64,000 nt of DNA from Deltaproteobacteria bacterium (GTDB lineage: Bacteria; Desulfobacterota; Syntrophorhabdia; Syntrophorhabdales; Syntrophorhabdaceae): NCBI GenBank assembly GCA_022711595.1, contig JAKLET010000012.1:36813-100812 (forward strand). The letters run 5' to 3'. The notes beneath the pieces are model-generated. The model saw only the letters and a list, made by a program, of their open reading frames with translations. It had not been told where the DNA came from and ran no database searches. Shown piece after piece: positions 34,490 through 42,968 of the stretch. The position numbers were made by a program, and so were the translations under genes. Position 1 is the first letter of the stretch. The number at the start of each line of letters is the position of its first letter.

Positions 34490-35311
34490 ATGCAGATGGA
34501 AGAAGGTCTTCAGCATAAATACGAAAACCTGAAAGAATCGATCAGGTCCATGGAGAAAGCCGCCGTCACGTTCTCGGGCGGTGTGGACAGCACCCTGCTC
34601 CTTAGAGTGAGCATCGATGTGCTGGGAAGCGAGAACGTGCTTGCGCTGACCTGTGTCTCGCCGACATATCCCCGTTCGGAAAGGCGGGAAGCTCAGGAGC
34701 TTGCCGCCGACCTGGGCGCGCGCATGGTCATGTTCGACTCCACGGAGATGAAAGACGAAAATTTCCTTGCAAACACGCGCGACCGTTGTTACTACTGCAA
34801 GATCCGTCTTTTCGGGGCAGTCCGGGACATCGCCCGGAGGGAGGGGTATCATTTCATCCTCGAGGGTTCAAATGCGGACGACCTTAAGGACTTTCGGCCG
34901 GGCAGGAAGGCCTGTCTCGAACTCGATGTCAAAAGCCCTCTGCTCGAAGCTGGATTGACGAAGGAAGAGGTCAGGGCGCTTTCCAGGCATCTCGGGCTGA
35001 AAACGCATGACAAACCCGCGCAGGCATGCCTGTCATCGCGGATACCATACGGCACGGCCATCACCGTGGAAAAGCTTGAGAACATAGAACGTTCCGAAGC
35101 ATTCATTAAGGCGCTCGGTGTATCACAGGTGCGCGTGAGACACCATGGAGGCACCGCCCGGATCGAAGCCGCTGAAGAGGATTTCCCGGTTATTCTTGAA
35201 TACAGGGACCGTATAGCCGCGCAGTTAAAAAGCTTCGGATTCATTTACGTGGCCCTCGACCTTCACGGTTACAGGACGGGAAGTATGAACGAACCCGCGG
35301 GAGAGGAATGA
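34490..35311 (+). CDS. larE: LarE-like ATP-dependent sulfur transferase
   Basis: About 273 aa from ATG 34490; the frame is open to a GTG at 34448, but that codon abuts its own AGGAGG without spacing. The PP-loop SGGVDST near the N-terminus adenylates the substrate. CYYCK and the Cys of ACLSSRIPYG are the likely sulfur-donor or cluster residues. In Lactiplantibacillus, LarE sacrifices a cysteine sulfur to build the nickel-pincer cofactor of lactate racemase. No larB, larC or larA is in the window, so another thiolation target is possible. It overlaps the mnmA-like gene by 4 bases. Confidence 0.85.
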   Translation: MQMEEGLQHKYENLKESIRSMEKAAVTFSGGVDSTLLLRVSIDVLGSENVLALTCVSPTYPRSERREAQELAADLGARMVMFDSTEMKDENFLANTRDRCYYCKIRLFGAVRDIARREGYHFILEGSNADDLKDFRPGRKACLELDVKSPLLEAGLTKEEVRALSRHLGLKTHDKPAQACLSSRIPYGTAITVEKLENIERSEAFIKALGVSQVRVRHHGGTARIEAAEEDFPVILEYRDRIAAQLKSFGFIYVALDLHGYRTGSMNEPAGEE

Positions 35312-36405
35312 TCATGGATGGACCGGACGGCCGGGTTGTTGCAGTGGGCATGAGCGGCGGCATCGATTCAACCATGGCGGTATGTCTCCTCAAGGAGAAG
35401 GGCTATACGGTGGTAGGCCTGACGATGAAGATCTGGGACGGTCCCATCGGGCGCGACGCGGTGAAAAGCGGGTGCTACGGCCCGAACGAGGCCTCCGGTA
35501 TAGCGGACGCCGAAAACGCCGCAAAGCTCCTCGGTATTGAGCACCACGTTGTGGACCTCTGCAGCGAATACAGGCAAACGGTCCTCCGGTATTTCAGTGA
35601 CGAGTATACGGGAGGGAGGACGCCAAACCCCTGTGTTGTGTGCAATTCCAGGATCAAATTCGGCTCGCTTGTCGAAAAGGCGCTGTTAAGCGGTGTCAGG
35701 TTCGATCTTTTCGCCACCGGCCATTACGCGCGCATCATGTACGATTCCCGGGCGGCGAGGTACATTCTCCTGCGGGGTGTTGACGGATCGAAAGACCAGT
35801 CTTATTTCCTTTACCGGCTTTCTCAGGAGCAGCTCGCCGGGGTCCTTTTCCCCCTTGGCGGCTATCGCAAGGAAGAGGTAAGGGAGATGGCGCTTAAGAC
35901 GGGATTCGCGGGGTGTCTTGAGAGGCGGGAGAGCCAGGATTTCCTTGAATGGGATGATTACGGGATGCTGCTCGGTGATCCCGGCCGGCCGGGGGACATC
36001 CTCGACCCCGAGGGCAACGTCATAGGTGCCCACAGGGGGATCGCCTTCTACACAGTGGGGCAGCGCAGGGCGCTCCGTCTCGCCGGGATGAAGGAGCCGT
36101 ATTACGTTTTGCGTATCGATGCCGAAAAGAACGAGATCACCGCGGGCCCGAAAAAATATCTCATGAGCGACCGCCTTGCCGCCGCAGACATAAACTGGAT
36201 CGTGCCTTTCAAGGAGCGGCCCCCCGAGGAGATCACGGCGAAGATCCGCTATGCCTCAAAGCCGGCCCGATGCGAAATATTCCCTGGGCCAGACAATACC
36301 GCCGAAGTCCGGTTTGCCGATCCCCAGGAATCGATAACACCCGGCCAGTCCGTCGTTTTCTACGCCGGCGACACAGTCCTCGGCGGCGGTGTCATAGAAA
36401 GGTGA
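35308..36405 (+). CDS. mnmA: MnmA-like tRNA 2-thiouridylase, atypical active site
   Basis: A 365-aa protein of the MnmA/TRMU family, which thiolates U34 of Lys, Glu and Gln tRNAs. SGGIDS (16-21) is the PP-loop, NPCVVCN (107-113) holds the first catalytic Cys (Cys112), and GIAFYTVGQRRAL is the family's tRNA-binding segment. The second catalytic Cys, normally in a SQDIC- or STGIC-like motif, is replaced: the sequence reads RRESQDFLEW, with Leu213 at that place. Cys203 lies 10 residues upstream and might substitute. It could be a true MnmA with altered chemistry, or a paralogue with another target. Coupled to larE. Confidence 0.82.
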   Translation: MIMDGPDGRVVAVGMSGGIDSTMAVCLLKEKGYTVVGLTMKIWDGPIGRDAVKSGCYGPNEASGIADAENAAKLLGIEHHVVDLCSEYRQTVLRYFSDEYTGGRTPNPCVVCNSRIKFGSLVEKALLSGVRFDLFATGHYARIMYDSRAARYILLRGVDGSKDQSYFLYRLSQEQLAGVLFPLGGYRKEEVREMALKTGFAGCLERRESQDFLEWDDYGMLLGDPGRPGDILDPEGNVIGAHRGIAFYTVGQRRALRLAGMKEPYYVLRIDAEKNEITAGPKKYLMSDRLAAADINWIVPFKERPPEEITAKIRYASKPARCEIFPGPDNTAEVRFADPQESITPGQSVVFYAGDTVLGGGVIER

Positions 36406-36407
36406 TC

Positions 36408-36478
36408 AGTTCCTGTAGTTTCTCCGGTTTCTTTTAGCTGCATTCTTTGAACCGGATAAACCAGGCAAACTGTGTTCT
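36408..36478. repeat. 9-bp fold-back repeat, AAAC family
   Basis: GTAGTTTCTCCGGTTTC on the left and GAACCGGATAAACCAGGCAAAC on the right form complementary arms. It fills the whole gap between the convergent mnmA-like and cysE genes. Confidence 0.75.
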
Positions 36479-36480
36479 TT

Positions 36481-37434
36481 TTACTTGTTCTTCATCACCA
36501 GTTCGGGTTTTTTCAGGAATACCGACGTATCGGGAGGCACGGATTCAGTGAGCCACACGTTGCCGCCGATGACCGAGCGGGCGCCGATGACCGTCTTGCC
36601 GCCGAGGATGGTCGCGTTGGCGTAAATGATCACGTCATCCTCTATTGTGGGATGGCGTTTTTTGTCCCGAAGAAGAGGGCACTCATCCTTGCTGAGCGAA
36701 AGCGCGCCGAGGGTGACGCCCTGGTAGAGACGGACCCGGTCGCCGATGACCGTTGTTTCCCCGATGACCACACCGGTGCCGTGGTCAATGAAGAAGCTCC
36801 CGCCGATGGCCACTCCGGGGTGGATGTCGATACCCGTGCGGCTGTGGGCGTGTTCCGTCATGATTCGCGGGACCAGGGGGACATCATTAATGTGCAGGAA
36901 GTGGGCGACGCGGTAAACGGTCACGGCAAATAGCCCGGGGTAGCAGAAGATGATCTCGTCGAAGTGCCGGGAGGCGGGATCACCCTCGAAGGCGGCGCGC
37001 ACGTCTTTTGAGAGAGTTTCCTGAAGCTGCGGTATTTCTTCTATGAATTTCAGGGCTATCTCATGACTGCGTTCCTCGCAGCGGATGCAGGGGCGGTTGA
37101 ACCGGATGCAGTCGTGACGTATGGCATGCTGGACCTGTGTCGCAATCATATCGAAGAGTTCCGTTATCTCCTGGCCAAGGTGGTATTGTGCATTTATGTC
37201 ATCGAGCCGTTTACCCGAGAAGAACCCCGGAAAAAGGACAGGGACGGTCTTATATATGATATCGATGATCGCCCGCCGTGAAGGGATCGGTTCAGGGCCG
37301 ACATGGTGAAAACGGCCGGCCTTGTCATATTGTGAAACGACCTTGCTGACGAGGGAGGGGATGCGTGCGCGGACATCATGAACGGCGGTGATATCCTCCC
37401 TGCAGCGGTCCTTTGAATTCTGTTCTTCGCTCAT
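36481..37434 (-). CDS. cysE: serine O-acetyltransferase (EpsC/CysE-type)
   Basis: A 317-aa left-handed beta-helix acetyltransferase that activates serine for cysteine synthesis. The N-terminal half (about 1-190) is helical. The C-terminal half has the hexapeptide repeats, with the active-site block FIDHGTGVVIGET. It is longer than Escherichia coli CysE at the N-terminus, as in many anaerobe SATs. The C-terminal tail (VFLKKPELVMKNK) does not end in Ile, so binding to CysK by the classical tail is uncertain. It lies 13 bases after nifS. Confidence 0.92.
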   Translation of the reverse strand: MSEEQNSKDRCREDITAVHDVRARIPSLVSKVVSQYDKAGRFHHVGPEPIPSRRAIIDIIYKTVPVLFPGFFSGKRLDDINAQYHLGQEITELFDMIATQVQHAIRHDCIRFNRPCIRCEERSHEIALKFIEEIPQLQETLSKDVRAAFEGDPASRHFDEIIFCYPGLFAVTVYRVAHFLHINDVPLVPRIMTEHAHSRTGIDIHPGVAIGGSFFIDHGTGVVIGETTVIGDRVRLYQGVTLGALSLSKDECPLLRDKKRHPTIEDDVIIYANATILGGKTVIGARSVIGGNVWLTESVPPDTSVFLKKPELVMKNK

Positions 37435-37446
37435 TCCTGACTCTCC

Positions 37447-38628
37447 TCACGCGGTGGCGCAGGCGCCCTGTGTTGTTGCCCAGTAGGGAGAAAGCACCCT
37501 GAGCTTTTCGATTATGGGCGGCAGTTCATTTATGACAAGATCGATGTCCTCAGCGGTATTGTAGACGCTCAGGCTGAACCGTATCGATCCGTGCGCCATC
37601 GTGTAGGGGACTCCCATGGCGCGCAGGACATGGGACGGCTGCAGCGAACCGGATGTGCAGGCGGAACCCGATGAGGCGCATATGCCGAACTGGTCCATGA
37701 GAAGGAGTATGCTTTCGCCTTCGATGAACTCAAAGCTGATGTTTGTTGTGTTGGGGAGGCGCTGCCGGCGGTTTCCGTTCACCTTGCTTTGCGGGACCGC
37801 CTTCAGCAGTTCACTCTCCAGCCTGTCCCGCAGGGCCCTGACATGGGTGTTTTCCTTTTCCATGTTGGCTCCTGCCAGTTCACAGGCCTTCCCGAGTGCG
37901 ATTATGGCAGGCACGTTCTCCGTGCCGCCGCGGCGCCCCTTTTCCTGGTGACCGCCGATGAGGAAAGGAGAAAAGCGAGTCCCCTTGCGAACATAGAGCA
38001 CACCGATGCCCTTGGGGGCGTGCAGCTTGTGTCCTGAAATGGAGAGCATGTCGATGGAGTTGCCTTTCATGTTAATGGGTATCTTTCCTGCGGCCTGTAC
38101 CGCGTCGGTGTGGAAGGGGATACCCCGCTCACGGGCAAGGCGGGCAGCGTCTTCGACGGGGAAGATCACGCCCGTTTCATTGTTGGCCCACATGATGCTG
38201 ACCACAGCCGTGTCCGGGGTCAGGCTTGCCTCGTATTCGTTCATGTCGAGCATCCCTTCGGCATCAACGGACAGCATGGTCACACGGTATCCCTTCTGTG
38301 CGAGGTGCTCGCAGAGGACCTTCACCGCCGGGTGCTCAACCCTGCTCGTGATGATGTGGTTCTTTCCCGGACTGTTTGCCAGTGCCGACATGATCGCCGC
38401 GTTGTCGCTTTCCGTGCCGCAGCTTGTGAAGATGATCTCCTCAGGGTCTGCGCCGAGGAGAGATGCTATCTTCTGACGGGCTTCAGCGAGCTTGCGCGCC
38501 ACCTGGCCGCCGAAAGAATGCATGCTTGACGGGTTCCCGTAATAGTCGTGAAAGTAAGGAAGCATCTCATCGAGGACTTCCCGGGCCACCATGGTAGTTG
38601 CGTTGTTGTCAAGATAGACCTCTTTCAT
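37447..38628 (-). CDS. nifS: cysteine desulfurase NifS
   Basis: A 393-aa PLP enzyme that takes sulfur from cysteine as a protein persulfide. Lys201 (SGHKLHAPKG) binds PLP, His99 (RVEHPAV) stacks on it, and Cys324 in SSGSACTSG carries the persulfide. The N-terminus EVYLDNNATT and length fit the NifS type. It overlaps nifU by four bases upstream and is followed by cysE, so substrate supply and sulfur use are on one transcript. Confidence 0.95.
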   Translation of the reverse strand: MKEVYLDNNATTMVAREVLDEMLPYFHDYYGNPSSMHSFGGQVARKLAEARQKIASLLGADPEEIIFTSCGTESDNAAIMSALANSPGKNHIITSRVEHPAVKVLCEHLAQKGYRVTMLSVDAEGMLDMNEYEASLTPDTAVVSIMWANNETGVIFPVEDAARLARERGIPFHTDAVQAAGKIPINMKGNSIDMLSISGHKLHAPKGIGVLYVRKGTRFSPFLIGGHQEKGRRGGTENVPAIIALGKACELAGANMEKENTHVRALRDRLESELLKAVPQSKVNGNRRQRLPNTTNISFEFIEGESILLLMDQFGICASSGSACTSGSLQPSHVLRAMGVPYTMAHGSIRFSLSVYNTAEDIDLVINELPPIIEKLRVLSPYWATTQGACATA

Positions 38629-39461
38629 GATGCCACCTCCTCAACGACAAGCTCCGGCGATACAAATTCCTTGAGCTTCCATTCCACGAACCCTTTCATT
38701 GTGGCCTGGGATGCCTGGCAGGTCGCACAGGCTCCGCGCATTGCGACGAGCACCCTGTTGCCGACCACATCGACAAGTTCTATGTCTCCTCCATCATGCT
38801 TGAGCGACGGCCGTATCTCCCGCTCGATAGTCTCTTCGATCATGCGGATCTTCTGGATGTTGGAGAGTTTCGGTCTTTCTGCAGGCCCTTCTTCGGTTTT
38901 TTGGGTCGCGTAAACACGGTCGATGATCTCCTGGATTTTTTCATGGCAGTTCGTGCAGCCGCCGCCGGCCTTGGTATAATTTGTCACCTCTTCAACCGTG
39001 GTGAGGTGGTTCTGCCTCACGGCACGCTCTATCTCGCCGTCGGTGACACCGAAACAGACACAGACGATCTCCTCATCAGGTTTTTTATGGGAAACACCCC
39101 GGTAGCTCTCTATGGCCTTCTCGAGCGCTTCCTGCCCGAGGACCGAACAGTGCATCTTCTCAGGCGGCAATCCGCCCAGGTAGTCGGCTATGTCCTGGTT
39201 CGTTATCTTCATTGCCTCTTCGACGGTCTTTCCTTTAAGCATTTCGGTAAGCGCCGAGGCGGAGGCAATGGCGCTGGCGCACCCGAAGGTTTTGAACTTT
39301 GCATCGGCTATGCGTTTATTCTCATCAAGTTTGAATGTCAGTTTAAGGGCGTCGCCGCATGCGATGGAGCCCACCTCGGCAACACCGTCAGGGTTTTCTA
39401 TCTCGCCGGCGTTTTTGGGGTTCAGAAAATGTTCTCTCACTTTATCCGTGTATTCCCACAT
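38625..39461 (-). CDS. nifU: three-domain iron-sulfur scaffold NifU
   Basis: A 278-aa modular scaffold. The N-terminal IscU-like domain has Cys35, Cys61 and Cys105. The middle BFD-like [2Fe-2S] domain has Cys134, 136, 169 and 172. The C-terminal Nfu domain has Cys245 and Cys248 (CATC). All expected ligands are present. It builds clusters with sulfur from NifS and passes them to apoproteins, in this organism presumably including the many iron-sulfur enzymes of the reductase type. No nitrogenase gene is in the window, so it likely serves as the general assembly system. Confidence 0.95.
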   Translation of the reverse strand: MWEYTDKVREHFLNPKNAGEIENPDGVAEVGSIACGDALKLTFKLDENKRIADAKFKTFGCASAIASASALTEMLKGKTVEEAMKITNQDIADYLGGLPPEKMHCSVLGQEALEKAIESYRGVSHKKPDEEIVCVCFGVTDGEIERAVRQNHLTTVEEVTNYTKAGGGCTNCHEKIQEIIDRVYATQKTEEGPAERPKLSNIQKIRMIEETIEREIRPSLKHDGGDIELVDVVGNRVLVAMRGACATCQASQATMKGFVEWKLKEFVSPELVVEEVAS

Positions 39462-39613
39462 GGCATGCTCCTTTCCGCTATATGTTATGAAGATATCACA
39501 CCGAAGGCCCTCAGGGCCTGGTAAATACCGGATGTTCCGCCTCTTCTGCTGTCCGTCTTAAGAAGAGAACATGGATATTTCTTTGTATTCATTGCATGAG
39601 TATAAGAAACATC

Positions 39614-39642
39614 TTGACACATGTCAACACAATATCTATACT
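39614..39642 (+). promoter_or_regulatory. promoter and candidate operator of the Rrf2 gene
   Basis: TTGACA (39614-39619), 17 bases, TATACT (39637-39642): a near-ideal sigma-70 promoter 28 bases before the Rrf2 ATG. The inverted repeat TTGAC-ACAT-GTCAA (39614-39627) covers the -35 box, a fitting place for autorepression. The rest of the 208-base gap to nifU must also hold the nifU promoter. Confidence 0.7.
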
Positions 39643-39669
39643 AATCCCATAAAAATAGTGGGCGAATAA

Positions 39670-40116
39670 ATGAAGATATCTACAAAAGGAAGATACGGAT
39701 TGCGGGCAATGATAGATCTTGCCGTCAGCGGGGTTAACGGCACCCCGGTGCTGCTTTCCGAGATTGCCAGGCGGCAGGGTGTCTCCGAAAAATACCTGGA
39801 GCATATCTTTTCAGCGCTTCACAAAGGCGGTATTGTCAAGGCCCAGCGGGGCAGGAAAGGCGGTTATCTTCTGAACCGGGCGCCCGACCGGATCACTCTC
39901 AATGATATAGTAACAGTTCTGGAAGGCCCCTGTGATCTTGTCGATTGCGTCAATAATACATCGGCCTGCCCCAGGTCGGACGCGTGCGTCACGCGTGATG
40001 TCTGGGGAGTGCTTGGCAGCAAGATACAGGAGGTCCTGAGCAGCTACACGCTTGCATCGCTTGTTGAGATGCAGCAGCTCAAGGGCCATCAGGACTCCAT
40101 GATGTACTATATATAA
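39670..40116 (+). CDS. Rrf2/IscR-family regulator with cluster cysteines
   Basis: A 148-aa winged-helix regulator. MKISTKGRYGLRAMIDLA is the classic Rrf2 start, the recognition helix region is about 28-50, and the wing contains GRKGGYLL. Cys93, Cys100 and Cys106 (with Cys88 close by) match the three-cysteine site that binds an iron-sulfur cluster in IscR. It is divergent from nifU-nifS-cysE, which points to feedback control of cluster assembly and cysteine supply; CymR-like cysteine control is the alternative. thiE follows 77 bases downstream. Confidence 0.93.
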   Translation: MKISTKGRYGLRAMIDLAVSGVNGTPVLLSEIARRQGVSEKYLEHIFSALHKGGIVKAQRGRKGGYLLNRAPDRITLNDIVTVLEGPCDLVDCVNNTSACPRSDACVTRDVWGVLGSKIQEVLSSYTLASLVEMQQLKGHQDSMMYYI

Positions 40117-40193
40117 AGAACCTCCCGACAGCTGCGAAGAAAACAAGAAGACCTTGGACTTGGCGCCCATTTTGATGTAACTTAATAGCATCT

Positions 40194-40784
40194 ATGGAAC
40201 GCAGGGTACCCTTCACGAAAGACCTTTATGTGGTGTCCGCATCTGTTTCCGAACTGAAACGGGCGGTCGCTGACGGCGCCGCGATCGTACAGCTTCGGGA
40301 CAAAACGGGCGATGAAGCAGCTGTTCTGGAGAAAGCCCGGGAACTGACAGACCTGAGAAAGGAAAAGCCCTTTGTCTTTATCCTCAACGACGACCCGCAC
40401 CTTGCGGTAAGGGCGGGGGCGGACGGTGTGCACATCGGCCAGGACATGTCGACCGTGGAAACCAGAAGGATAATCGGCGAAGAGATGATCCTCGGCAAGA
40501 CGACGCATAATCTCGAACAGGGAAGGCAGGCGGTTCTGGACGGCGCCGATTACATATCCACCGGGCCTGTCTATGCCACGCCGACAAAACCCGGCAGGCC
40601 CGCAGTGGGGCTCGAGTATGTCAGGCAGGCCGCGCAGCATCTCGATATACCCTTTGTTGCCATCGGGGGCATAGATCTTACCAATATAGACGATGTTCTC
40701 GCGGCGGGCGCCAGGACGGTAGCGGTCGTCAGGGCCTGGAGGGACGCGGCGGAGCTATTGAAACGGATCAGGAAAGATAGATAA
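40194..40784 (+). CDS. thiE: thiamine phosphate synthase ThiE
   Basis: A 196-aa TIM-barrel enzyme that joins the pyrimidine and thiazole phosphates. DGVHIGQDM, GKTTHNLEQ, ISTGPVYATPTKPG and AIGGIDLTNIDDVLAAGA are the family's phosphate and Mg sites. Slightly short (usually about 210 aa) but complete. The ATG at 40194 begins MERRVPF. It is first of a compact thiE-thiS-thiG-thiH run in which each gene overlaps the next. Confidence 0.95.
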   Translation: MERRVPFTKDLYVVSASVSELKRAVADGAAIVQLRDKTGDEAAVLEKARELTDLRKEKPFVFILNDDPHLAVRAGADGVHIGQDMSTVETRRIIGEEMILGKTTHNLEQGRQAVLDGADYISTGPVYATPTKPGRPAVGLEYVRQAAQHLDIPFVAIGGIDLTNIDDVLAAGARTVAVVRAWRDAAELLKRIRKDR

Positions 40785-40984
40785 TGAAAATAACAGTGAA
40801 CGGCCGCGAGATGGAGATTGCCGACGGAACCGACCTGAAGCTGCTCATCCATTCCGGCAAGGTGGACCCGGACCGGGTGATCCTTGTCCTCAACGACAGC
40901 GTCGTGAAGAACGACCTGTGGACCCGGACCATCCTTGCCGAAGGCGACCGCGTTGAACTGGTGTCCTTTGTGGGAGGAGGTTGA
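40784..40984 (+). CDS. thiS: sulfur carrier protein ThiS
   Basis: A 66-aa ubiquitin-fold protein ending in VGGG, the C-terminal Gly-Gly that is thiocarboxylated to carry sulfur to ThiG. The start [12 protein letters not shown] is typical. Its ATG overlaps the thiE stop by one base. No thiF adenylation gene follows, so activation of the C-terminus must come from elsewhere. Confidence 0.93.
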   Translation: MKITVNGREMEIADGTDLKLLIHSGKVDPDRVILVLNDSVVKNDLWTRTILAEGDRVELVSFVGGG

Positions 40985-40986
40985 TC

Positions 40987-41763
40987 TTGGAAGACACGCT
41001 GGTGTTGGGCGGCAGGAAATTTACGAGCAGGTTCTTCCTCGGAACGGGGAAGTTCGGCAGCAAGGAAACCATGCGAAAGGCCATAGCGGACTCAGGCTCC
41101 GAGCTGGTTACGGTGGCGCTGCGCAGGATCGACCTGGAGGAAAGCCAGGAAAACATCCTTTCCTTCATACCTGAAGGGATCACCATCATGGTCAACACAT
41201 CGGGGGCGCGCAACGCGAATGAAGCGGTGCGCATAGCACGCATCGCCAGGGAGGCCGGCTATGGTGATTGGGTAAAGATAGAGGTCATCAACGACAGCCG
41301 TTATCTCCTGCCGGATAACCAGGAGACGATAAAAGCAACGCAGATGCTCGCGGCGGAAGGTTTCACGGTTCTACCCTACATGCATCCGGACCTCTATGCC
41401 GCAAAGGCGCTTGTCGATGCGGGGGCAGCGGCAGTCATGCCCCTGGGTTCGCTCATCGGTTCCAACCAGGGGCTTAAGATGCGGATCCTCATTGAAGTGC
41501 TCATTGAGGAGATAAACGAGGTGCCCATTGTTGTCGATGCGGGGATAGGGCGCCCGTCTCAGGCGGCTGAGGCGATGGAGATAGGTGCGGACGCGGTGCT
41601 TGCGAACACGGCTGTCGCTGTGGCGGGAGACCCGGTCATGATGGCATGCGCCTTTGCAAGGGGTGTTGAAGCGGGAAGACTGGCCTATCTCGCCAAGATG
41701 GGGCAGGAAAAAGCGGTTGCGAGCGCATCTTCACCGCTGACCGGTTTTTTATATGATGAGTAG
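40987..41763 (+). CDS. thiG: thiazole synthase ThiG
   Basis: About 258 aa. TTG at 40987 is chosen because GGGAGGAGG ends 6 bases before it; an earlier TTG at 40981 abuts the site. FLGTGKFGS, the catalytic Lys of [20 protein letters not shown] and [12 protein letters not shown] mark the barrel and phosphate site. It forms the thiazole ring from deoxyxylulose phosphate, ThiS sulfur and dehydroglycine supplied by ThiH. Confidence 0.94.
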   Translation: MEDTLVLGGRKFTSRFFLGTGKFGSKETMRKAIADSGSELVTVALRRIDLEESQENILSFIPEGITIMVNTSGARNANEAVRIARIAREAGYGDWVKIEVINDSRYLLPDNQETIKATQMLAAEGFTVLPYMHPDLYAAKALVDAGAAAVMPLGSLIGSNQGLKMRILIEVLIEEINEVPIVVDAGIGRPSQAAEAMEIGADAVLANTAVAVAGDPVMMACAFARGVEAGRLAYLAKMGQEKAVASASSPLTGFLYDE

Positions 41764-42799
41764 CGCTATGGATCTGACCGGATTGAAGATAGAAGACCTC
41801 CCGGTCATCTTTAGAAGAGATGACCGGGCACTCCTTGAGGAAATGGTGCGCGCGGCAGTTGACATGACCCGCCGTTATTTCGGCCGCACCATCAGCCTCT
41901 ATGCCCCGCTGTATATATCGAACTATTGCCAGAACGAATGTGTCTATTGCGGTTTCCATGCTTCCCACGTGGATATGCCCAGAAGCAAGCTCACCCTGGA
42001 GCAGATAGACAGGGAATGCGCGGCCCTTGCCTCAACGGGGATCCGCAGCTGCCTCATCCTGACCGGTGAATCACGCCTCCATTCTCCTCCGGCCTATATC
42101 CGGGAGGCCGTCATCATCGCGGGAAGGTACTTTCCCTATGTCGCCCTTGAAGTGTATCCCCTTGAAGAGAAAGAATACCGAGATCTCTACCTTGCCGGCG
42201 TCGATGGTGTGACCCTGTACCAGGAGACCTACGACCGGCAGCGCTACGATGAGCTCCACCTCGCCGGCCCGAAAAAGAACTACGATTACCGTATAGATGC
42301 CCCTGACCGCATAGCAAGGGCGGGGATCAGGCAGATCTCCATGGGGGCGCTCCTTGGGCTTACCGATTGGCACGAGGACGTTATGAGGCTTTTCGAGCAT
42401 GTGCGCTCCCTGGAAAAGAAATATCCCGGTGTCGAGTTCGGCCTTGCCTTTCCGCGCCTCAGGCGCGTGGCCGACGACGAGCACAACTATTTTGAAGTGT
42501 CAGACAGGGAAATGGTCAAGATCATCGCCGCGGCGAGGCTCGTATTCCCCCGTGCGGGGATCAGCATCTCCACGCGGGAGACCCCTGTCTTTAGAGACCG
42601 CATCATCGGCCTGGGCATCACTAAAATGTCCGCCGGTTCCTCAACCAGAGTGGGCGGGTACATCGAGTCAAAAACAGATTACGAGGACGGGCAGTTCCAG
42701 GTCTTCGATCCGCGCAGCTTCGATGAGGTAAAGGCCATGCTCATCAAAAAAGGCTTCGATCCCGTCGTGACAGACTGGCGGAACATAGTGAACATTTAA
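41753..42799 (+). CDS. thiH: 2-iminoacetate synthase ThiH (radical SAM)
   Basis: A 348-aa radical SAM enzyme that cleaves tyrosine to give the glycine imine for thiazole formation, the anaerobic alternative to ThiO. Cys59, Cys63 and Cys66 (CQNECVYC) bind the [4Fe-4S] cluster. LYQETYD and [10 protein letters not shown] are ThiH-like segments. Its first codons overlap the end of thiG, indicating coupling. Use of ThiH fits an anaerobe. Confidence 0.94.
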   Translation: MMSSAMDLTGLKIEDLPVIFRRDDRALLEEMVRAAVDMTRRYFGRTISLYAPLYISNYCQNECVYCGFHASHVDMPRSKLTLEQIDRECAALASTGIRSCLILTGESRLHSPPAYIREAVIIAGRYFPYVALEVYPLEEKEYRDLYLAGVDGVTLYQETYDRQRYDELHLAGPKKNYDYRIDAPDRIARAGIRQISMGALLGLTDWHEDVMRLFEHVRSLEKKYPGVEFGLAFPRLRRVADDEHNYFEVSDREMVKIIAAARLVFPRAGISISTRETPVFRDRIIGLGITKMSAGSSTRVGGYIESKTDYEDGQFQVFDPRSFDEVKAMLIKKGFDPVVTDWRNIVNI

Positions 42800-42800
42800 A

Positions 42801-42956
42801 AGACAGTTTCAACAGCTTGAGCCGCTTGAACAGCTTGAGCCGGTTGAATGCTTGGGCGTTAATAGATAAAAGATATTCTTCCGAAATGATCATTCATTTT
42901 TTTGCTTATCACGTTCAAACGGCTTGAACGGTTCAAGCTGTTCGAACGGTTTTTCT
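42801..42956. repeat. 9-bp fold-back repeat, TTGAA family
   Basis: The left arm (42804-42852) reads as CTTGAGCCG and CTTGAACAG units. The right arm (42912-42952) reads CGGCTTGAACGGTTCAAGCT and similar. The arms can pair around an AT-rich loop. It fills the 170-base gap between thiH and the next gene. An open frame beginning at 42924 inside it is an extension, not coding. Confidence 0.8.
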
Positions 42957-42968
42957 GGGGGAGGTTTT

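Noticed and set aside
38625..39461. Nitrogen fixation island
   Set aside because: nifU and nifS alone, with cysE and an Rrf2 regulator, serve as general cluster assembly; no nifHDK or other fixation gene is present.
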